Positions 32,987-46,796 of a stretch of 64,000 nt of DNA are shown piece by piece (the first letter of the stretch is position 1; each line of letters begins with the position of its first letter). Location: the NCBI GenBank assembly GCA_013397695.1, contig VYZI01001066.1, positions 1 to 64,000 of the forward strand. The letters are read 5' to 3'. Under the pieces are notes generated by a model. It saw nothing but the letters and a program-made list of their open reading frames with translations. It ran no database searches and was not told where the DNA came from. Source of the DNA: Centropus unirufus. Lineage: Eukaryota; Chordata; Aves; Cuculiformes; Centropidae. The translations under genes were made by a program, and so were the position numbers.

Positions 32987-35645
32987 CTCGAGGACAAAGT
33001 CCTGATTAACTGTTGCTGGAGTGTCTGCAGGCCTGGGAGCTCATCTGAATGCGAGGTGTACGGAAAGGTAGAAGAAGTACAGCTCCTTGTAGCTCTTCAT
33101 AAGCCTCCCAGCAAAACCAGGTGTGCCCTGCTGGCAGTGGGCTTGTAGTCAGGGTAGCATCTCTGGCATAAAGGGCTGCCTTTCCTGCCTCAGCTCAGAA
33201 ACCTGGCTCTCTGGATGTTCTAAGGACCAGGAGCTGTTGCACGTGTGTCCCTCCAGTGCTGCTACTCCTTCCTCTTCTATAAAGCTGCTAGTCTCCAGGG
33301 AAACACTACAGTGCTTATATTGGCTGTCCAAGCAATGGAAGTGGTGGCTGGTTTGTATTGCTTGCCTAGTGTTAAAAAGCTTTTTTCAAAACATGTTCTA
33401 GTATTAATTTTTAATGGGCTGCCTTCAGCTACAGGGCTCTTCTTGCAAAGCTGGCCTGTGCCTGTTGGGAAATAGAGTGGCTGGCTTGCAGGGAGTGGAG
33501 TCCTCTCCTTGCCTGCATCCTTGTAGTGCGAGGTCCTTCCTGCTGGAAGCAGAAAGTATGTTTTGGAAATGAAAATGTGACTGTGATGACAGGAAATGTG
33601 GCCCTACAGCCTGCCGTACTAGGAGGCGTGTGTACTTGTGGGAGAAGCTCTGATATGCTTAGTCACCAGTTGTTTTATCGGATGATCTTGAAAAACTGTC
33701 ATCATACCCTTGGTGTTACCAAAAATAGAGATCAGCTGTAGCTGTGGTGCTTGTGACAGCTGTGGGTTGACAGTCTTCACTGCCTTCTTCAAAATCTTCC
33801 TGTTTCTTTAATCACAAGTGATGAATGATGCTTTTTTGCCTTGATGGACACCTGAAGTCAGCTCTTGGCCAGGCTGGGTCCTGAAAATACGGTTCTGCGT
33901 CCTGTGGACTGTAAAACAGGGTTTTTCCCAACTGAGGCCCCAAGTCTTGCGCAGGAGGCTGTGCTCAGGCGTTACAGAAGCTAAATGCAAACGAGCCGTA
34001 GGGCCCCACTTTGCTGTGTTCTATTATAACAACATAACTGTTGTATGCCTACCGTGGTAGAAGTGCTTTGACTGAGAAAGGGGCTGTATATACAATCCCA
34101 GGAACACTTTGGGATAAACAGGCTTCGTAAATGATATTGCTTTTTAAAAAAGATCTCCTGATGGCTTGCTACTCCGTGCCAGGGACTGCTTGGTAGCCAA
34201 TGGTGTGGCACTGATTACATATGAGGAAGCTGTGGCCATACAGGATTAACACACTGGCTTTCCCTTGCTGTTGTAGCAGTAGCTGCCATTTCCACCTGTG
34301 AATGCCTGAACTTGCATGTCTGTCTCCGTAAGAAACAGCTTGCTCCGCCTATGCAAAGAACTAGCTGTGAGGAGTGCGAGATGTGGGGTTATCCTGGCAC
34401 CATCCTGGATGTGAAACAAACCCCTGATGTGAGCTATCCCTCTTTTCAGAGAGGTGGCTTGTCTTCTGGGCCTGCACTGAGGTGATGTGGCCAGCTTGTG
34501 CAGTGCCAAACAGCCTTGCAGACCTTTGGGGGTGCTAGCTGAGCAGAATAACTTAATCTCTCAGCTGAAAGGGAGAGTGCCAGATCATTTGTTGAAACAG
34601 AGGTCAAGGGAATCCTACTTTTTCCAGTGCACAAGCTTTATATAATTTTTGGGTGCCTATAATAGCCTAGGAATGGACTCAAGAGAAGCAATGGGCTAGT
34701 CTACTTTTTAAACCTAGCTTTTAATTCTGCAGGCTACTGTACAAATACTTACAAGCTGTTTTACCCTAACCTAGAAGGGACACCATGATCATTGCTGGAT
34801 GCTGAAAGGGACAAGTAAAGCTTGCAGGATGAATCGCTAGCCTTCAGCCGCTGCTTTTTCAAAACCCAGCATTAGTGCATGTCGTCACTGTGCTCAATTA
34901 ATCAGTTAGTTCAGATGGTAGATGTACTTGCTAGCCCAGAGCTCATTAGGTTTGGTTTCTCTGTTCAAGCAGCTCCCCAAGTCAGACCTTCCGAACTGCC
35001 TCTGGTCTGTCTTGAAGGGACTGTTGCCTAGATTAGCTTGAACCTGGTTTTAAACTTAAAGCAAGTCTGAATGACGTTGATAATCTGCTTTGGTTAGTTT
35101 CGGTTTTTTTTGTTTTTTTCTTGATTTAGTGTATGATGTTAAAGCTGTAAGATTGACTGTAGAAAAGTCATGTTCTCCTGGCATGCTGTCATGCCGATGG
35201 AGAGCTGTTTGTGGGCCGAAACAAGGCATGTATGTGTGGCGTGCTGTGGATGGTGATAACCCCTTATGTGGGAGCTTTTTGTTTCAGGTTGTGGGTGGGA
35301 TGTGCTTAGAGAGGAACATGGAAGATAAGCTAGATGAGCAATGCCATAAGTAAAAGCTAGGCTGGGAACTGACTATTTGACCAATAGCAGTTTAAAAATA
35401 CTACTTGTGGCCTTTCTCCTTTTCCCTTTTTCCTTTGCCAATGTGAACATAGAAGTGAGGGGTTGCTCTCCTTGCTCTGTGCCTGGAAGTGCCTTGTGGG
35501 ATGTTTTGCATGTTTGTTTTTAAAAGCTATTTTTGTACACAACTTTCAAGTGGAAAATGCACTTTATAATTGCAATGTAATGACTTTTTAAAACTATGGT
35601 TCTGGTTTTATCTGATCGTTAAAATAAAGGTGGAACAACATGTTG
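32987..35645 (+). other. PPP1R3B: PPP1R3B 3' UTR
   Basis: No other gene is seen between the stop codon and the AATAAA at 35623. I saw no earlier perfect AATAAA on the plus strand. The region is T-rich with several short poly(T) stretches (for example near 35.1 kb), consistent with a long 3' UTR of about 2.65 kb. End inferred from the signal, not from transcript data. Confidence 0.6.
35623..35628 (+). terminator. PPP1R3B: AATAAA poly(A) signal of PPP1R3B
   Basis: Perfect hexamer within GTTAAAATAAAGGTGG, followed by a TGTTGGCTGTG stretch that could serve as the downstream GU-rich element. Cleavage is expected at about 35640-35650. Confidence 0.65.
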
Positions 35646-38600
35646 GCTGTGTATCCTGCAGTCTTCTTACCCATGGGGCTGGGGAGGCGATTTGGACACG
35701 GGACCAGCTTCCTGCAAGTGGCCATTGGCAGGGAGAAACACATGTCCACAGTGCACTCTGCTACCTGAAACAGGAAAGCTGCCTATTCCTGCTGCCTTCC
35801 TGCCAACACAAATGCTTCCAGACCCTCTGCAGATGGGGGAAGGAAACAAGGAAAGGAGCCAGGCCCTTGTCTCTGTGGTCTGAAGTTTCTCTGCTAAAAG
35901 TGCTGTGTTCCTTAGGTACTCTTAGCTCTTCCCTAGCTTGCAGCGCCAGGAACTGCCTTTTCAGGTTTTTCTGCATTTACTCCAGGTCAGCCTCAGCCCT
36001 GGCCCCCATCACTGCTTGGCTCGATGTGGGATCTGCTTTCTCTGCCCGAGTGAGAGCTAGGAGAGTCAGGCTGTTTGCTAATGCTAGGATGAAGTGAAAG
36101 TCAGACCCTTCAGAATAGTTGTTCCTGTTGTCACTGCAATAAAAAGCACTGCCAAGATACATGTCCCTCTGCAGAAAGGGTACAGCTCTGGTGTAAATGC
36201 CAGCCAGGGTGATTGTTTTGGGATTTGACCTGGCTTTGACCACAAAGACCAGGTCTTGCTGATGCCCTGTAGGCATTGCATTTCAAACAGTCGGCTCAGA
36301 GCTGGGTGGCATTTGGCACTTCCAGATCTCTTTTAATCAAACGCATCACAGATCTTCAAAAGGCCATCTGATTGCTTTTGTGGTTGTGGGGGCGGGAGAA
36401 TCAATTATTTCTTTCAAGGTTGTTTGTGTCCATACCCCAGCACACCCCCAGCTGAAACGGGTGGCTTGGCTAGGGCTGCTTTCACATTCAAACACTGACC
36501 CAAGGTCATGAGCGAGGCAACTGCAGTCGGTCATTTCCTGTAACAGTTTTGTGGCTGACAACCCCATGTGATGATGGCTTCTGTTTGCAAGATAAGGAAG
36601 TCCATGCGGAGCTTGCTGTCATCTGGGAGGGAGCTGAGGAGACGGGCAAGGATTAAAAAGGTCAAGAAAAGTCTTGGCTTTCTCTCCCAATGCCTAGAAC
36701 TTGCTAGAGGATACAGAGATTGGAGTTAGTGCATTGATAAAGCCCTCATTGGCAGGTGTGATTGTCCACTCACTGTTTAATATAAAATATCTCTTAGAGT
36801 GCACCTGGCATCCTCCCCCAACCTTTAGGGTTCCCAAAGCTCTGTATCTTTAGGGGTTTTGGTGTGACCTGATGGCAGAGATAATCAAGCTGAGAAGTCA
36901 GGTTTGGAGGTTCAGGTTTTCTGAGTCTGTGCTCCAAGGACAGCTCTGCAAAGGGGACTGGGAGCAGGTTTTGCCCTGGTCTGTATCCAGCTCACTTTGC
37001 CAACCACAATCTCCTTCGGGCCTTGAGGTACTGTTCTTCAGGGGAGCATCTCTGCTGAACCACTGCCAGCATGGCAACTCCTTCTAGAGCACACCGGATT
37101 GCAAGTCCTGGATGCAGTGAAAAAGGCAGGATGTAGGCCTCTGGCAGAACAGGATAAAAAGTGTTCAAGAGGTTTTTCAAGAATAGAACTAACACCCCAA
37201 GAAGAGCACAGATGAGAGTTTGCCCATTCTCATCCTTGCCAAAAGGGTCCTCATTGTGGAATACGGGCTGCCAGAGTTGTCCAGCTTCCAGAGCAGGGCT
37301 AGTGATGGACTGAAAATGTTCACTCCCTCAGGCAATTCACGTATTGAAGAATATCCTTGAGTTCAGGTTTCAGCACATGCTTGGCTCGTGTCCCCGCTCA
37401 TCAGAAAGTGAAGCTCTGCTGCTAACTCAACATCAGACAAGCAGGTGATGAGAGGAACAGCTGAGCCGCATGAGCCTGAACCTGGGGAGGTAAAGAGCAA
37501 AAATGAAGGAAAACGAATAGCAGCTGGCTGCTTTCAAACCCAACGCTTCAGCCTGCCATATGTCTGTGTTTCTGTATGGATGCTGTTTGAATGCCCCACT
37601 TTCTTGCTTTAGATCTTTGCCAGGCCAGGCTCAGCAGGGAGAATACTCCAGTGAAAACTGCCCACGGTGGATTAAGATGCAGAGGGTAGGAAAAATGTCT
37701 CTGCTATGCCATGGGAGTGTAAACGCATGCAGGTAGTGCTTTGCTGGAGCAATTCTTAATTTGGTCTTCAACGTCGCTCTTGCAGGCCCTGAAAGTGGAG
37801 AGTGACCTGTGAAAGATGTATTTTGCCTTGCTAACAGAGGGCAGGAGGAGGGCAGGAAGACAGCACCTCATTTCTCAACAGCAGGCAGCATTTCTTCCTC
37901 GGTTTCCCCTCCACAGTCAGCAAATTGGCCTTACTAAGAAACTGGGTCTTTAGGCCACGTCACTGGTCTACAAGGTAAATGGTGCTTCCTCTGAGACACG
38001 TACCACAGGGCTTCCTGTTGCTCTGTAGGATTTCCCCAGACCTCTTCAACAGGGCATTGCTGTTCGCTCTTAGGTACTATGACACTGTTTCCACCACTGC
38101 CACGCAACCACCACCAGACTCGAGGGTGAGCTTGGTGTCACAGTGTCTTTCTGCAAACTTTTGTGTGGTCTGAGGGCAGGAAGGGCATTTGTATGCAGTG
38201 GGAGGAGATGACACTAAGGACACAGCTGTCAGCAGCACCGAGCACACCCTGCACCCCTGGCCACAGCACAGAGCCTTGCCATAAAGCCAGCAGCAGCGGG
38301 GCTGGGTTGCAATGCTCTCAAACTCCCCTGATATTTCCATAGACTGGGCAGTTCGTCTGGCTCCAAACTGTTTCAATAAAACATATTTACACCCTTGTCT
38401 CTTTTTGATGGAGCTCAACCTCAAGCCATTTGCTCTGGCCCAGCAAGGTTCTGCTGTGCTGGAACCAGAGCTGGCCAGCCTGTCTTTATCCTCCCCCTTG
38501 GAGGGGTGCTGTGCCAGACTGTTAGTTGTCTTTAAAGACTTGCTATTGACATTTATACAAGGTTTTAAAAACAGAAAAAGGGTGTCTTTGTTGAAAAATA

Positions 38601-41600
38601 ATTGCAGCTGGCGTGTTCCTTTGGTACAGATAAGTCAGAGCAGTCACCGAGTTAAGTACTTTGGCTCTGGGAACACGGATATGGGCAAACCCTTACAGAT
38701 GGTGCATTAGTCACAGATCTTTCTGCTCTGATGCTGCTGTGGAGCCTCAAGGGGAGGGGAGGATCAAACTTTGTAAAGCCTCCCAAAAGAGCCTAAGAAG
38801 AGGGTGAAACATTCAGGATCTCTCAAAATGTCATTTTATAGCTTCCACGTATTGCTGGTGGGGGGGGTCTTCTTGAGATCAGTGTGATGTCTTTACATTT
38901 AATGAATCCTAGATAGATTCAGGTGGAAGACATCTCTAGATGCCTGCTCCAAGCAGGACCACTTGCACAGCTGGCCTCACTCATGTGGATGCTGGTGATC
39001 TCAATGATGCAGATGCCACTACATCTCTGTGCCCTGTCCCATGGCTGCACTGCTTTCCTGAAGAAAAGACATGCTCCACAGGAATCAAAGGAACTCTGGC
39101 CAGTGTTGCAGTTTGGCTGGAATACTTTCTTTGTTCCAGCTCCCAGCCAGATTCAGGACATGGGGATGTGAAGGGACAAGGTAAGTGACTGTAGGACAAA
39201 AATATTTCAGGACTGGCAAGTCCTAACCCATGTATAGTTGGGGCAAGGGAGCAGCTGCTATTTGCAAACAGCAAGGTCCTTGCCATTTCCCAAGGCAGAC
39301 CTGCAGTGAAGGGTAGACCCAAATTCCAAATACAATTGATAGAAAAACCTGCTGCTGAAGACCTGAATTGACCTAGAGTCCTGCTTCCAATGATATCCAC
39401 TAAGGCCAATCTGAGCAAACCAGACCTCAGTTTCCTCCCCATCAACCCTCCATGCTCAGCAGTGGAGAATTCATGGTCTTCTGAACCCGCTTTCCATCTT
39501 TATGGGCCCTGCCAGAACAAAACCAGTGTGTTATCAGCAGGAGTGTAATTCCTAAGTATCTGTCTGGTGACATTCCAGTGCTATGGAGACAGGCACATTT
39601 ATAGGAAGAAATACAGCAGTTCCCTCTGGCCCTGCTCAGGGTTTTATGGCAGTTCCCCTTTCACACGGTGTTTCCCTGTACACCTGGCAGGTGCTATTGC
39701 TCCTGCATTTCCTGCTGGTTGTGATTTACTGGCATCTGGGTGACCATCAGAAATGCAGAGCATTTCCTCATCTACGAGCGCAGCTGACTGAGTCCTTCAT
39801 GGTGTTGCAAGTTCAACTTCAGGGTAGCTACAGGTGATACGGTGACAAAGACCACAAGCAGTACCTTCTACCCCTCGCCCGACAGCACACTGGCTCCCTG
39901 GGGTCGGAGGCGTTGGAGCAGGTCTCCCTCGTGGGCTGAGGACTTTCACAGCTCAGCTTTACTTTCTCCAAGAAGCTGTCTCCAAGTAGATCAACTCACA
40001 ACAGGAGACAAAGTAAAAATAAATAAATCTGTTGAGCCCTCCACTTCTCCACGGTGGCTTCTGCGGGAGAAGAACTTCACTGCAGAGACTGGAACAATTA
40101 TCACTTGAATGCTTTATAGCCACGCAACCAATTATAGCAGACACATACTAACTTTCAAGTTGGTGGTCGACAAGATTTCTTAGACAGCCAATGAATCTAC
40201 ACACAAATCTTTCAGTGCTTCTCAATGCCCTGTAATAACCCCCTCGGTGCTGGTAAACAGCCGTAAAACCAGCAGGGATGTACTCACTTGGAGTTAATAG
40301 CAGGATGACTGAGCGTTTTAGTAATTTTTGCTTTTTTTAGTTTTGGTGTTACTGCAAGGAGACACAGCTTTTGTTCAGGCAAGCTGTGTTGTAAGTGTTA
40401 TTTCTGCTAAAAGGTATCCTGTTCTAGTCTAAAATTGAGTATTTAGAACCGTTTAGTACAAAAAAGCTTTTGCAATAATTTTTTTGCACCAAAGTGGATT
40501 TAGTGTTTAATGCCTTTGCTCAATAAATACAGACACTGCACACATGACTTGAGGGCCCGCCCTGGGACCTGAAAAACCCACAGCAGTCTTAGGCTGCTTA
40601 GGCCTCTCAGAACCCGAGGCTCTCTTTGCGCTGGGCAACCATGTGATGCGGCTCTAGCCGCTAATTCAGGATGACTTCGGAGTAGCTGGGAAGGAAACCA
40701 GAGTTATCTCCCTCTAAAAGCAGAGCAATATGTGCTAGCAAGGAAAGAAGATCTCCGAGGGTCTTTTCCTGGCCAGAGTAATGCCTGTAGGATGCAGCTG
40801 TGCCACGGGTGAGGGGACCAGGAGCTTGTATTGGCTCTTCTCCTTCAGCACACTGGCAACATGGAGCACGTCAACTGTGCTAGGAAAATTCCACCCTTGG
40901 TCTTTAGGTGACTGGATGACTAAACAGAACACTGGCCTCTCCAGCCATCTCTGGCTCTTGCTTCTCCTCTTTGTGGAAAAATTTCTCAGGATGGGAGACA
41001 GGACCCTTAGTGTTGCCTTACATGGTCCTGGGGCACAGAGGTGGCCTGGCAGAGGACAGCCCATACCCACTTCCTTGCCTCAGCAACCTAGCCAAGGACA
41101 GCAGAACCCATGCTTTTATGCATATGGAAGTCACACAGGAAAGGTACAGAAATTCATCCTGATGTCCAGTTATTGAACTTATATTAAAAACACAGCAAGC
41201 AAAGCATTTTTAAGGATGTGAGGGCAACCAGCTGGCCGCATGAGATCTACATCTTTTGCTACTGTGCCACCCACCAATAGCTCAGCAGCGGTCCCCCAGG
41301 TCTGCCCGATCCGAATTAGACCTCAGGTAATGCGGGAGCAACACTGTCTGCTCCTCTCTGCTGCCCTAAGAGCAGAACATTGACCTGCCTCGCAGTAGCC
41401 AGGCAGAATCATTGACAGGCAAAAACCAGGTTGTGCACATTGTCTAAGGCAGGTCTTGCGCTGGTCCCCAGCTGGCCCCGTGCTCTTTGGTAGAGCCAAG
41501 CCTCCACTTGCCTGCAGCCTGGGTTGTCCACTTGTGGGTGTCTGCTAGACCAGGCGTTATTTCTGGGTGCTTGCCTGTAATTTGCCTTGCTGCTGTGCTG

Positions 41601-42820
41601 CTGTCTTGTGGTGTGTGTCTCAGAAAGCCCAAGGAGTTGAGCTGGGTCCTTTCAGCACGAGCTGCAGTTCTCAAATGCTTCCCCTGGTCCTGCAACAGCA
41701 CCGGCCACAACTGGTAAAAGAGCTCTTCTTATAAAAACGGCTTGCTAGGCTTACTTGTGGGTGCCGAGCTGGAGGTGGCCAAAATCTGGCTTCACCAACC
41801 AACCTCCAAATAACCCACATAGAACAATGGGATGTGAGAAGTCATGGCTCCAGGTTATCTCAATGAAACTAAATGCCCTATGTGAGGCCATAGGATGGGC
41901 AACAGTCCCACCAAAGAGACAGAGGAGCTCAGCTCCTGGGGATGTGGCAGGGCCGGGCCATCTCTCCTGTCATGAAGTGGAGAATGTCACCTCATCTTGT
42001 AAGGGCTGGGACAAATTCCTTGTGGTGGGTTACACAACTTGGCATCAGAAACACTCCTATTCCCTGCTACGTTCTGGAAAGGCTTAGTCCATCCAAACTG
42101 CAGTAGGAGTATGTCAGCTTGGGAGAACCCTGCCTCACAGATGTATGTCTGGGATGAAGAGCGTGTCACCGTGCCTGCACACTGCACCAAGATGAGCCAG
42201 CACAGGTTCTCAGGTTTCCTCTGCCATGACAAAGCATTAAAACACTGCTCACACCCCCAGGCCCTGCAGCTGCACACCCGCGCTGCAGAAGGTGCAGCTG
42301 CTTTGAACACCCCTAAGCTACCTGTCAGCTTGAGCCACGCTTTTCATGGCGTTGGGAATGGGCTGCAGGTCAGTCCTGGCTAATCCTCCTGGGCTGCTCT
42401 GTCTCAGGGGTCCCTCTGCTGAATGGAGATGCCGGATGGCAATCAATGTGCAGTTAGTTGTCTTTTCTTGACGTCAGCCAGCTCCTTCCAGCAAAGCCCC
42501 CAGCAAGGACAACTTCTCCCCATCATGTGCAGGAAGAGTGAGGGAGAAAGAAAGCCTTAGGTCTGCTTTTTAATTAACAAAATGAGAGATCTGCTACAGT
42601 CTGGGAGAAGTCTGGCAGGGCCCTGCAGCTCCACCCTCAGGGATTTTGTATTTCTGACACTCGATCTGCCTACTTGAGAGGATACACCGCTTGGATGAGC
42701 TGCAGGCAGAGAGACTTGTGAGCCAGTTCTGGACAACTTACTCTAAATAAGGCTCCACCCAGCTCCAGCTGCAGCCAAACGAAAGCAAAGGCTCTTTTCT
42801 TCTGAAATACACAGCAGGTC
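35646..42820. other. Intergenic sequence downstream of PPP1R3B, no gene recognised
   Basis: About 7 kb. Open frames are short and dissimilar to known families; the best-looking is a 99-codon minus-strand frame at 35977-36276, without further support. No mobile element with clear hallmarks. Confidence 0.5.
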
Positions 42821-42844
42821 ATGAGCTGGCTTGGAGCTGTATTT

Positions 42845-43549
42845 TCACCCCTGACGTTGCTTTTCAGCTCTGCTGCTTGTGTTCGTGCTTGGCTTCTTCT
42901 CCCTTTCCAAATTCCAGTGGTAGATGGCCACTGTTTCCTTAACGATGTGAAGAAAGAAGAAGTTTGGATACAGTCCTACAGGAAAAGGGCAGATGCAATT
43001 TATAGCATCTTGCACCACGGGGGCACTGAGAACAACTAGGAGCTTCAAATTCAACTGAATCTGAATCAATAGCCAGATTTTTCCAAGGTGCAAGTGACCC
43101 AGCAGGAGGAATGGGTGAGCAGTGACCAAGGGGAGTTCCCAGCTGTAGTATAGTCCCTGGGACAAGACAAGATTGACAAAGCTAAATCCCGGAGAGATCT
43201 CCAGAATGTATCGTCTTCCACTCATCAGAGGGAGTGATCCCTTCTCAGAGGATTGTTTGGTACGGAGTGGCTCCATGGCCCGGCAGACCAAGTTGTAAAA
43301 ACAGCCCCAGGGAACCAGACCACTCCAAACTGGTGCAATTATTGAATTGCGGGGATGAATAATCTTCCAAAGAGCTTTCTCCAGGCAAGGCAGGGAAGAA
43401 ATGTCACCAACCATGTGAAAATTGAGACCATATGCTTCTAGGATACTTTTTGAGAGGAGAGCGCTTGGCAAAGCTGGAGTGAGTTCCCAGGTCAGACTCC
43501 AGAGGAGCAGTCCCTCCTCAGTCCCAGGGACTCCCACAACTCCGGTCAT
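42845..43549 (-). other. Unexplained long open frame (234 codons)
   Basis: A 705-nt minus-strand frame in DNA of ordinary base composition, which makes its length mildly surprising. The product is rich in Leu, Pro and Ser with no domain I recognise. There is no clear promoter or poly(A) signal. A plus-strand segment overlaps it (about 42919-43039, after a TTCCAAATTCCAG acceptor-like sequence) and also reads like an exon end. At most one is real; chance is the simplest explanation. Confidence 0.12.
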
Positions 43550-44389
43550 TATTTTCCCTGCAGCCAGTGCCTACTTTTCTGCACTACCCAGTGAAAGGCT
43601 GCAAGTCCTTCAAGGACAGAGCTTGTGCTTTGCCTGTTTGTGGAAAAAAAAAGAATGCTGGAAAAAAACAGACGCTGGAGGACTGCTTCTGGCGTCCCCC
43701 ACCTGTGTCTGAAGGCAACTCCCCCGCTTCTACTAGGGCAGCATCTTCTCTTTCTGCTTAGCGGGTGTTGTCTGGTTCAGAGCCACAGATGCAGGTCCCA
43801 CTTTCTGTTGAGCATGCAAAGGAGAAGCAGTTGCCTGGCGTAGCCCCTGCCACAAAACCTTTGCTATGCACTTTAACAGCTGATCTAATAACACAGAGGC
43901 ACTGGCCTCGTTCTGCTGTGCTTCATTCCCTGAAGAAGCAGGGCAATTGTTGCTTTTCTTTCCATGAGGAAGCTGTGAAACGTAACATGGAACCTGAAAG
44001 GGGTTCTTCCACTGAGCAATTAGTTTTTTTGGAATTTGGGGTGCTTTCGCATCCTAAAAGATGCCATTTTCTCCCTCTTGGGAGGCCTGAACAGCCTCAG
44101 CTGCAACTCCCACATCTCCGGAGGGCACGCACCAAAGGCTGGGAAACTGGGAGAAGGCAAAGCGAACCCTAATCAAGCAAGGCAGCTAGTTATTACCAAT
44201 CTGCTATTTCTACTGTAAGAAGCCCTGGAGCAGCAAAACTGCTCGCCTCCTGTATGTTCATTAGCAGCATGGATAAGAGCAGCACTGATTGTAGGCTATA
44301 ATTAGATCTCTGGGACCTCTCTGGACTGGCTTTCTCTGGCATTGTACTGCTTTGAAAGAACTTCCAATTTCTTTTCTCATTCTTTTTTT

Positions 44390-44402
44390 TTATTATTATT
44401 AT
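44390..44402. repeat. Short (TTA)n microsatellite
   Basis: Four TTA units directly following a T8 run. Confidence 0.8.
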
Positions 44403-45606
44403 TTTCTGAATGGTTGGGATGGCATTTCCCTATTCAGCAGATTTTGGACGGTTTCTGATTTCTCCATTGTGGCTTGCAGAGCTCTCCCCAACTCGGTGCC
44501 ACAAGCCCCACACCCCAGAGTTAGCAAAAGCTCCATTGTTTGACTGCTCCTCGTCCCTTGGGCTGCGGAGTTGGCCAGGCTGCAGCTCTCTTCTTAGCAC
44601 TGCATGGCTAACCCGCCAGGCAGCCCTCCCTTGCCTCGGTTAGCTCCTCAGGATGCAGTTTTGTGAGGAGTCTCCTCAAATGATGACTTTGATTTTCCTG
44701 GAATCACTCTTTGCATGTTCTGCATCCCTCCCAGAAGGGATGAACGCACTAAGCGCGTACTCCGGGAACAGTGGCCTACACGGAAATTACTCCTCCTTCC
44801 CTGGAGTGCTAGAAAACAGCCTCAGCTTCCACTCAGGGAAAACAGGGGAGGACAAGAGAGAGGGAAGATGTGCAGCACCAAGGCCTGGTGTTCACATATT
44901 GGCACTCCACACGATGAATGGGACCCCAGAGTCTCCCTGCTTTTGGCTTTGCTTCCAAAACTCTCGTGTGCAGGAGACAACGGCTAAGCAAAGCCCTGCA
45001 ATGGACGTGGGCCTTCTAGGTCACACCACATTCATCTTTCTGCCTCATCCACACACCTCTCCAGTATCTTCTGCGCTGCAGTGCCCCAAGAGCGGCCGGG
45101 AGGCAAGGGCAGAGGTGCCTGCAGCCCACCTGGGATTGCAGAGCCACAGGCAAACAAAGCCTGGTTGACCCATGTGCTGAAGGAGGGTATCTCAGCAAGC
45201 GCATTTGTGCCCCTGGTTTTGAACCCAAGACCAAGCCAATGGAGATTAAGCATATTTTTGAGTGGCACTTCCTTTGAGGACAGAAAGTCACCTAGGACAA
45301 AGTTGGGGATGAGCTACTTCTAGGCTTCCTGCGTTCTCATCAGAGACCTGTGAACGTTGTGCTGACGTGTAACATGAACCAGCTATACGGAGTACCTACC
45401 TCTCTCCAATACCTTCAGGCAGCAACACAAACTCTGACCCACCCAATGTAAGGTAATCCTGCTTTTTTTCTGCAATGTCAACATGAATTTTATCCTATTG
45501 TTTGTGCTTCAAAGCTATGTGGCTCATTGGAAGGAATTTTATCTTTATTCCATGACCTCTCCTTCCCTTTCTTTTCTCCTCCTCAATCTTAAATGGATTT
45601 TCTGCT

Positions 45607-45638
45607 AGTTTAAAGTTAAAGCAGTTTAAAGTTAAAGC
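45607..45638. repeat. 16-bp tandem duplication
   Basis: The unit AGTTTAAAGTTAAAGC occurs twice in perfect tandem. Each unit itself contains two TTAAAG-like words. Probably a recent slippage event. Confidence 0.85.
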
Positions 45639-46783
45639 TTTGCCCTGAGAAAGGACTTTGGGAGGCTGTATTTGCTTACATATGAAATGCGCTCCCTGTG
45701 CGAGATCTATGCCAGATCTGCTGAGATAAGCGGTTCTCAGATGGGTTTGTTGCTTGTTACTCCTCTGAACACAGGACTAACCAGTCCAGCAAAGGGAGCA
45801 GGCGTTTTATTCTGGGGGATTTTATAATTACCTGTATCAGCTCTGCACGTGCAAACCACAGTACTTAGCCAAAAGGTCATCATTGGAAGAACATGGCAAG
45901 GCTGGACTTGAGAAACTTGATTATAAGCAAGAGGTGAAAAGAAATTACAAGCTTGAGTTTCAGAGCCCAGCACAGATTCGTTGATCAGCAGCTGAAAATC
46001 ACAGATCAAGATCTCTGTCTGCAGGTATGGTAGGAAGAAGTTCCCCAGACTGAGCAGCAGGAATCAGACCTTGCCATTGATTTTCTTTTATATGGAAGTG
46101 ATTTTTGATCCACAAAAGACCTTTTGGCACCTAACTCACCATCACCCCTCTAAGTCTCACATGTTGTCTAGAGCAGCCAGTAATAAACTAGGCCTGACAA
46201 TGCTGTGAAATAACATCCAGCACAGAATTTATCAGGCAGTAGGACAAGAATGTTTCTAAGCAGCAGGGGCTGAGGACAGAGCCTCTCTCCCAAGATGATC
46301 ATGGATTTTCAGGGAATTGGTCCAGCAGGAAGAAGAAACAACCACTACCATTTCTGCCCCAAAGCATTTGACAAGGCAATGCATAGTTTGCACTGGAGCC
46401 AAAGTCCATTAGTTTAGCAACAAAAAGGCAGCAGCACCTGACTTTCTCATGTAACCTGATACCACTATTTAATGTCTACAGTGTGAATTATTAACAGAGT
46501 TCCACCCAAAGCCTTATCACTGGGAGGCTGGAAAAATCACCTGCTTTCAAGGGCAGGTTCAATTCCCTTCATCTGGCTTAGATTCTAGAATTCCCCCCAT
46601 CTTAGCCTTATTTACACTTCTAAATTGACACCCGTGGTGGGTGGTTTACCGCCCTTCCATGAAAAGAAGGGAAGGGGAAGAAGGTCACCGCTACCTTCTG
46701 TCTATTGGAAGGGTAAAGCTGAAAGGGAGGCAAAGAGAGAGACAGGGTGGTTCTGTTTTCTTTTGATATAGTTTGGCACTGAA

Positions 46784-46796
46784 AACACACACACAC
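46784..46796. repeat. Short (AC)n microsatellite
   Basis: About six AC dinucleotides in a row. Confidence 0.8.
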
